64,000 nucleotides of DNA from Opisthorchis felineus (Eukaryota > Platyhelminthes > Trematoda > Opisthorchiida > Opisthorchiidae), in assembly GCA_004794785.1 (NCBI GenBank), contig SJOL01007465.1, positions 21,338 to 85,337 on the forward strand. The letters are read 5' to 3'. The notes beneath the pieces were generated by a model. That model saw only the letters and a program-made list of their open reading frames with translations, was not told the DNA's origin and searched no databases. The position numbers and the translations under genes are program-made. This document shows positions 12,801 through 21,800 of the stretch, one piece after another (the stretch's first letter is position 1; each line of letters begins with the position of its first letter).

Positions 12801-15800
12801 GTCGTCTGAGCTCCTTGGAATCACATCTGGGCGGTCGATTCGGAGTCGATGCTCGCCACACAGACAACGGAGATCGACTCCTTCAGTTGTGTGCTGACCA
12901 TGAACTGTTTCTGGCAAGTACGAACTTTCAACATAAACATTCGCATCGCGTAACCTGGCGGCCACCAACTGCAAATCAACCGTGGACCCAGTTGGACCAC
13001 GTGGTTATTAGCCACCGGTGGGAAGCTATAATTCAAGACTGCCGTTCCTTCTGGGGCACACCACTTGATTCCGATCACGCCATGGTACGTGCACGCCTGA
13101 CAGTTCGTTTCCCCTCAGGCCCCCTCAAGTCAGCAAGAAGCATGCCAATCCACCACCTTTAAGGAACTACCATAGCTCAACGGTATCGATCTGAGCTAAC
13201 CCAGCAACTCTCCACATGAAACCAAATGGAACATCGGTGGCATGCACACGACCTTTGAAGGGGAAAGGTGTGTAACGGTGGATACTACTGATGAAGCATG
13301 CGAGTGGTCTCCGGTGTGGTGTCCAAACATCCTCCCCGCGTCTGATGGAAGGTGAAGTTTATTAGGGAAATTGTGGAACTGCTTTGCATTGTTCGTTTTC
13401 TGTTGTGTAATAGTCAATGAATATCCAGGAAAATTCAAGAGAACGCGTGAGAATGTTCACTTTTTAGAGATTATGTGCATATGAGATGTTTACTTTCATG
13501 TCTGATGGTTTGTAACTGCTTAGTTCGTGTTTGCTAATAGATAACTTCGCAGCAAAGGGCTTTCCTCCTTTCACTGATAGTGAGAACGTGGATGAAGCAC
13601 GGCAAAATATGAAAGGAGCTATGCTAGTGTCGTTCAGTGCTGTATGTCCGCTCTGACCAAAAGGCCACTGCATGTCTTCGAGATCGCTATCTATGGTTGA
13701 TGCCAGGAAATCCATACCAGAAGGCAACGAGTACGACGGCGCACGCAAACCCCTCAAACGCCAAATAGTGAAGAGCTTAAGGAATGACCGAGAGCTCTGA
13801 TGGACATCGAAAGCTCGGGAGATGGAGAAGGCTTTTGTTACCGGGAGCACCCGTCCTATATCAACTGATACGATCGACTGGCCCCAGGAGAGCAGCGGTC
13901 AGTGAAACGACAAGTGAAAAAGGCGGCTCATTACACTCACAAAAACATCGGTTGGAAAGATGGGCCGAACACTTCGAAGAACGGTTTGGCTGGCCTCCTG
14001 CAACACAGCCTGTGGAGAAAGTGCAAATGGAAGTGCAAAAGGAATGCAAACCTTAATCGCCCATCGGAGAAGAAATAAAGTATGGAATATCCGTACTGAA
14101 ACGTGACAAGGCACCAGGACCGGACGGTCTGTATCCAGCCCTCTTCAAAGAAGGCGGAGACTCCCTGGTGTTCCATATAAGAAAGCTAATTGGTACCTAC
14201 AGAATGAAGCAAGTCAACAGTTATCCCTATCTTCAAAAATGGTACGCGGACGCTGTGTGAAAACCACCGTGGCGTCAGCCTTGTATCTGTGGCATCGAAG
14301 GTGCTCTCGAACGTTGACTGAACACAGGGAGAGACGTATCCGTGAAAGCCAAGCTGGGTTCCGTCGCTCAAGAGGATGCATCGGTCACGTCTTCACCCTC
14401 CGACAGATTCTGGAACAGCGACACTTCTTCCAGCAACCAACAATGGTTGTATTCCTTAACTTGACTCTATGGACCGTCAGGCTTTATGGCAGTGTCTGTG
14501 GAGCAAAGGTGTCCCCCATAAGTTCTTGACCCTCCTTAAGGCGCTGTACGCTAGCTCACGCAGCTATGTGAAGGTCTACGGGAAGCTCTCGCCTGAGTTC
14601 ACCACATCAAGTGGTGTCAGACAGGGCTGTCCTCTTTCACCTTTCCTCTTCAACTTCGTCATTGATACGATTATGGAAGACTCACTATCAGCCTCTAATG
14701 CCTGTGGGGTCGAAGTGTTCACGGGGCGTTCGCTCACAGATATCGAGTACGCAGACAACATAGCTCTTCTTGGATCTGACGCCGTAGTAATGCAAACAAT
14801 AATAAATAATCCAAATAATTCTGCCTCACGGTTTGGCATGCGCTTCACACCTGCAAAGTGTAAAGTGCTACTGCAAGACTGGGTGGGCTCGAACCCTAGC
14901 CTCATTCTTGCGGATGAACCGATTGAGGTAGTAGACAAATTTGTTTACCTGGGCAGCTGTATCAGTCCCGGTGGTTTCGTGAAAGATGATATTTCCATCC
15001 GGATTGGGAAGGCCAGAGCAGCTTTTGTGAACCTGCGTCACCTGTGGCGTAGGCGTGACATCAGCTTATCCGTCAAGGGTCGAGTTTACAATGCTGCGGT
15101 GCGCTCCATATTACTATACGGATCAGAAACCTGGCCGCTGCGCGCCGAGGACGTCAAAAGACTTTCAGTGTTTGACCATCGATGTCTTCGGAGCATTGCC
15201 CGAGTCTGGTGGGAACACCGGATAAGCAATGCTGAAGTACGTCGAATGGTATTCGGAAGAAATAACTCACCCTCGATAGATGAACTGATCACACTGCATA
15301 GGTTGCGCTGGCTTGGCCACGTGCTGCGTATGCCAGTCGACCGACTTCCTCGAAGGGTTCTTTTCGCACAACCACGTGAAGGGTGGAAACGAGCCAGAGG
15401 CGGTCAAACAATGGCTTGGCAGCGAAGTATAAAAGCCATTACCAGCAAACTCAGCTGCGCTGGTCATTGCCGTCTTCCTGGGTGGGGACCTCAAGACGGG
15501 CCACATCAGTGGTTAGAGACATTGCCAGACATGGCCAGTTGCGCCCTCAATGGCGCTCGTGCATCCAAGCCATTGCCTTCAATGCACAGCTCCCTTCCAA
15601 CCCCCCCCCACTTAAAAGTCCACTGACAGACCTGTATTTACGCACCAATTTATCAGCTGCGGGCCCCCAATGCGCACCTCCCCAAATCATTGGTGAACAA
15701 GCCTGAACCACTGCACGAAAAGTACGCGGCTCTTACAGCTGAAAATGATGATGGTGACTGACACTGGGGTGACTCTGGCGGCGCACAATCTTTCCGCTTA

Positions 15801-18800
15801 AGTGGCTGGTTTGTACTGATACTTAATATTCAGAAGCATCCCTTCTTCCACTTCCAATTTTTCCCTCTTCTACCCTACCCCACCCAAATTTGAATAATCT
15901 CTCCGCAGGTGCCCGCACCAGGACTGGTCGTTTTGCTCGCCGTGCATCATAATCAGCTGCAGCTTCTGTACGTCCGACTTCAGTAACAACCCTAAACACT
16001 TCGAAGTCTATTTTCAAACCCAAAAAGCCTTTAATGTTCGCACACTGATGCAAGCAGGACAACAGGTGGCTCTTGGTCGTACGCTGGATCCCCTCTGCAT
16101 TGATGTATTCTGTCTGTCAGAAACAATGATACAGGATGCGAGTACTGTGAGAATCTAGAGGAAATGAGGCCCATCACACCGAGTTTATTGTGTCTGCTTA
16201 CGCCCCAACCGACTGTAGCCGTGAATCTGCCAAAGACAGTTTCTATGATGCCTTAGGTACTCTTTTACAACAGGCTAAAAACTCAGACTCGTTGTGGTTG
16301 GTGGTGACATGAATGGCCAGGTGGGTAGACTAAGCGCTGCTTAGGCCCGATAGGGTGGTTGTCTTGGACTGGATACGAGACTGACGGTCAACGGAAATCG
16401 TCTACTCCGGATATGTGCCGGTCACAGATTGTTCTTTTGCGGTACCAATTTCCGGAACATCGGTAATCGCTTGGTAACGTGGTACTCACCAATGAACCAG
16501 TCCAGAATCCAAATAGGCCACATCACTGCCAGTTTCCGGTGGTGAGGGTCGACCACTGCCTGCCGCTCCCTCTGGAACACCAGCGTGGACTCCGACCATG
16601 CACTTGTGTGCTGCTGCTTTTCTTGCGGTGCAGTCCAGGCAAACTCATTCAAACATTGGATCTCTGATATGACCATGGTTTTGCTGGAGACCCGGCGACA
16701 GATTCCTCCTGGCCGTAATCACAACACAACCAGACGCATCATCTGACGCGAGGTGAAACTGGGTATCCGTGTAGACTGAGAAGCCGGGAGCAAACGAATG
16801 GACGAAGAAATGGAAGATGTGAAAAATGCTGGAAACGTCCGCAGGTTGTTCTACTTGATTCTTTCGACTGGTCCTCGGCAGCCCTTTGTCAGTAAAACTA
16901 TCAGGGACCAGAATGGCCCTCCGATATCTAGCAAAGGCGAACGTCCAAACCGATGGCCACAGTACTTCAAACAGCAATTCAGTTGGCCACCTCCACTCCG
17001 GAATCCTGGCCTTCAACAGAAACGTGGACTGTGAATATGGAGCCACCTTCAACCTCAGAAGTGTCCGAGTGTATATCTCTACTCAAGCATCATCGTGCTG
17101 CTGGTCCTGACGACCTTCCACCTGCTCTGTTCAAGGATGGTGGTGAGCTTCTCAGTCAGTGCCTGCCTAGCATATTTGAGCCTATCTGGGAGAAAGAGAC
17201 CGTCCTAGACAACTGGGGTGAATCGATAATAGTGGGCATTTTCAGTGAACGTACTAACTACAGAGGTGTTAGTTTGACTCCCATTGTAACAAGGCTTCTG
17301 GCATCACTGATTCGTCGTCGTCTTACGGTGGCACGGGAAACCTTGACTCGTGAGAATCAAGCAGGATTTCGACCGAATAGAGGCTGCATTGACCACAACT
17401 TCCCACTCCGTCAGGTGTTAGAGCAATGCCATATGTACAGACGACCCACAATCTTAGTGTTCCTTGAATTCAAGGGTGTGTTCGATTCTGTCGATCGGTC
17501 AGTGCTGTTAACTACACTTGCTCAACAGGGTACGCCCCAGAAGTTTGTGAACATAATCCGATCCCTTTATTCACGCTTCTGGGCGTGGGAGTGTATGGTG
17601 AGCTCTCCAAAAGCTTTCCTACGAAAAGTGATGTCCGACAAAGATGTCCACCCTCTCCGTTCTTGTTCACCTTCGTCATTCATGAAATAATAAGGCGAAC
17701 GCTGAAAAGTCTTCAAAACCCGGCTGTTCAAATCGCTGCTGGCGAGAATCTTGTCGATCTAAAGTACGCATCGTCATCTTTGAACACAAAGCACAAGACC
17801 GGTTGGATAAACTGACCACCGTTATACCATCTTCCGGCACGTGTCTTTCACATTCAAAGTGCAAAGTTATGCTTGAGAACATGTAGTCTTTGAACATACC
17901 CCTTACAATTCAAGGAGAGTCACTGGATGTTGTGGAGAATTTTACATGCCTCGGCAGTTGTATTAGCTCTGACGGAAATGTGTCTGATGAAGTTACTGCA
18001 AGAATCTCAAAGACACGAATCACGTTTGCTAATCTGCGTCACTTGTGGCGTCAAAAAAGGCATATAACTGGGTCTTAAGAGTCGCGCGTGTACCAGGCTA
18101 CAGCAAGGACTAAGTTGTTGTTTGGCTGCGAGACGTGGTCTCTGCGAACAAATGTGAGGATTTTGACCACCGATGCCTCAGAAGCGCTGCTGGTTTGGGA
18201 TAACGTTAACGGATTCTTAACAAGGTAATTAGAAAACGGGTATTTGGTTGTGCAGCAGGTACTTCAACCGCGGAAAACAGCCAGCTTCATCAACAACGGT
18301 GGCTAGGCCATGTGCTACACATGCCGAAACACCGTCTACTGAGACCAGAGTGTTGTTTTCTGTGCTTCCTTCAGAATGGCTGAAACGCGAGGTGGACAGC
18401 GTATGATTTGGCAGAAGGGAGTGAAAGAGTACGAAGAGTTTGGGTGTTGTGGTGTGGTGTGGTGTGATACGCCTTCCAGGATGGGGTCCTTGCGACCTCT
18501 CCTGTGCTTAGCTGGAAACATTGCAAGAAATGGCGGCTGATCGATTTGAGTGGCGTTCGTATTGTCAGTTTCTTTCCAGATTGTTTGATTGAGCAATTGG
18601 AGTTGTAGAAGCACCTCAGAATTCTCGCAATTTGCCAGCGCCACTTTCTTTTTGGCATTAGATAAACTTTGTGATGCATTTGTGTCAACACTGATGTTGC
18701 TGTCCCTAAAGTGGATGATGATGACGCCATTGTTTTAAGGTTGCAAAGTTTTCGGATACTCATGGTCGTCATCATCAACAGCGTAACATCAGTGTTCAGC

Positions 18801-21800
18801 GTCGATGTTTCACTTCCGTACGTTGTACGTGGGCCGGGATACTACCAAGACAGCCATACTCAGACTGGATGACGAATGGGGTCCTCGACCCAAGCCTTCG
18901 TCTCAAAAGCCTGACCGCAGGGCAGCAGTGTTTGGGAAATGCGAGTGAATTGCCATTTTTAAAGATCAACCCCTAACTTGGAGGCCAGGACACTGTGTTG
19001 GTCAGAACTCTAACGAATTGCCAATCCGTATGAGAGACTCTGCCGGTGTCGAACAAACACCCCCCAGGATAGCATAGTGGGTCATGGAGCCATAAAAATC
19101 CTCACACCATGGTAAGATCCACTCTCTTCGTGACGGCTTCGGATACTGTTTAATTGTGTCCATACCTGGTGTCACACGAGTTTTCACGAAAACTATCGAG
19201 ACGTGCAAGAAGCTGGAATGCGTACCGCAGAAAAAAATACGCGACATTTTTGGTCGTTATAAGAGGGCTGTTCGTTGAACAAGTGTTCACCTTGCGGTAT
19301 GGTGGTGTTATTTCAATGGTATATGGATTTGCATAGATGTGTATAAAGTCTTCATCATTAGTGGTCGGTTTGAGAAGAGGCCTGTCCATGGAGAGCACTG
19401 AGGTCTAAACCCTTCCTCAGGGATGAAGTAACTTTAGCAAGTTGCATGTGTGGTATGAGATGACTTCATTTTACTCCTGGTCGGAATAAACGATTCCTAA
19501 CTTGTCTTCCCTTGGCGCTTTAGAGGAGTTCAGTGAGTCTTGCGCCAGCCAATCTATTTCTTGTGTAAACCTTTGGGAATAACAGCGTTCTTTCACATAT
19601 ATTGCAGCAGCGAGTTCATGGGATGTGCTTTCAGGGTCTCCTTGTCAGTTTTAGTCTTGACACCAATATCGTCAAGGAGTAGACAGGCGTACCTTGTTTT
19701 CCTCACTTGATTTTGTGTGAACACATTTTCCTCGGTTCTTTTCAAGTCTTTTGTTTCTCTTCCCAGCAATCCACTACGTTTCGCGTAATGACTCGCAGTT
19801 CACGTGCCCTGTCGGGTCCTACTTCCAATGCATGGCTGCGCAAAGCTCTAAATTGACCAAACCATCATCCGTTAAGGACGCAGTGGTGCAACCGGAAGTT
19901 TTCATCACACTGTCCGATCTGAAAGCTGAGGCATTCCGCAGCGGGAACACTCCGACATTTGTCGGATCTAGTAAGTTGGGACGTTTAGTTTGCTGATCGG
20001 AAAGTTTATCGTTTCGGTCCCTCAGGCCTATTGTGATTATGCATCATCGTGATGAGCAGTTTTCATGGATTTGCCCAGCAGCTGGCTGAGGATAAATGCT
20101 TCCGGTTGCCATAAGAAATAGTTGATTGATTAACCAAACCTCTTCCCAGACGGGGGCCTCCTTGTTCCGGCCCAATGCGATGTCCCTTTGTTTCCACGAA
20201 TTGGTGCAGTATTGGTACGGCAAAGAGAGTGCGGGGCGGTACAGAGACAGCCCGATCGACCAGAAACACTTAGGCTTCCAACGTTGAACAAGAGTTTGTG
20301 AATGTTTGAAATAGCGCAGGAAAATAGGCTTTATGGATTTCCGCTGCAATACAATATTCATTTGGCGACCTTTTGTTGTTTAAAGTTATGACTATTTCTG
20401 TTAATTCACCTTGACCTGGAGCAGTAAAATTTATACTGTTTGTTTGATGAACCAATCGGTAACGAACTGAGATGTACTTCACCTCTTCTGTTTGTCCTTG
20501 ATCGTGGAAATCGTGAAGATTGACTTGTTGGCTTCAGGCGCGACTGCTCAACCAAGAGGGTTGCAACTCATAGCTGACGTTTTCAATTGTCTTCTGTATC
20601 CTGGATAAGTAGTAGGTCGCCTGATGGCTTCAGAAGCGTCAGCCTTAGGTGCTTGCATAGTAAGCTTATGCCATACCTTATGGTATGGACCTTACGTCTC
20701 AACAAAATCTTCCCAGTGTTGTTAACCTTGTTGTTCATCTTTTTAACAACACTGTGAATTACCAGGTCTGATTGAGTTAGCGGTCTGGGCGGCGCAGCGT
20801 GAGCGGCAATAAAAAAAATAGTTCAGCTGTATCACCCTTCCGGTGGCTAGCTGCCATGCTACCCGAAGGAAGCACGAGGGCTGGGATACTGCGAGGTTGC
20901 CCAAACCTAGACAGAGGAAGTTGAGGTGCAGAGGTCGGGTCCGAACCACAGACGTTCCGGTCAGTAAACTCGCGCTCTGACCACAGCCGTCTCGCCCCCT
21001 GGAGCACCTGGTGTTCCGCGGCGCTGAGGTTTAATTGTGTTGGCTTTTGCAGCTGTATAATATTTGCAATTCTGAATTTAGCTTCATTTGCAGATGCTGT
21101 TAGACAGGCTCCCAAGAGCCGGCTTGGTTTTGGGGAAGCTCTCTTGCTCTTGAAGCAGTAGGTTTGCTCAAGTTTTGCTGTGGTGGATTTGCAGCTGCAT
21201 TTTCCGGTGTTGTCTAAGTGGTAAAGTGGCAATTGGATAGGTCATCCCACAAGAGCCAACAAAGGAAGTATCATCGCATTACTCAACAGAGCTACTTGTG
21301 TAACCAAGGTCCTTGGTCATCTAAAAAATGGACTTACGAATGCACAGCGAATAACAGACCGAATGCTGTGCTCAGCAGAGCAAACAATAAACAGAGAGGG
21401 ATGTTGGTAGCTCAGCTAATGTAGACGGTCGTTGGTTCGTCCACTAAACCGCGCAATTTGGTTGTAAACGTTTCATCGTCAGTCGGGTTGACACCGTCAG
21501 TACGGTATACGTACTAACGGATTAATAAGCCAAGAAACAGAAAACCCCTGGAGTTACGTCAACAAAGGTCACAAAGCGGAACCCAGAGAGGTCGGGGACA
21601 GAGGTCACTCGAGCACCAACTAGTGGACGAGAGCAAGGGAGGCCTAGCCCAAAGGTCACGTGGTCACTGACCAATCTGGACACTGGATAACAGACCAACC
21701 GATAGAACCGCCCGACGGAACAGCTGATCGTGATCGAACATCATCCTCAGCCAGCAGCATGTATATTAACACACACGCACCACTGTTCAACGCACAACCA

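Larger units (their letters stand above)
11395..15775 (+). mobile_element. Nearly full-length APE/RT LINE (RTE-like) in LAMP intron 2
   Basis: The element runs from a GC-rich 5' leader (about 11395), through an intact endonuclease reading frame (11852-13162), a decayed linker (13163-13780) and an RT region with frameshifts (13784-15706), to a tail with ATGATGATGG-type simple sequence near 15745. The single-polyprotein layout and [11 protein letters not shown] motif resemble RTE-type LINEs, but the clade is inferred by eye. The RT frame is broken upstream of the palm and the catalytic box reads YADN, so the element cannot move by itself. It lies in the same orientation as the host gene. Confidence 0.88.
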
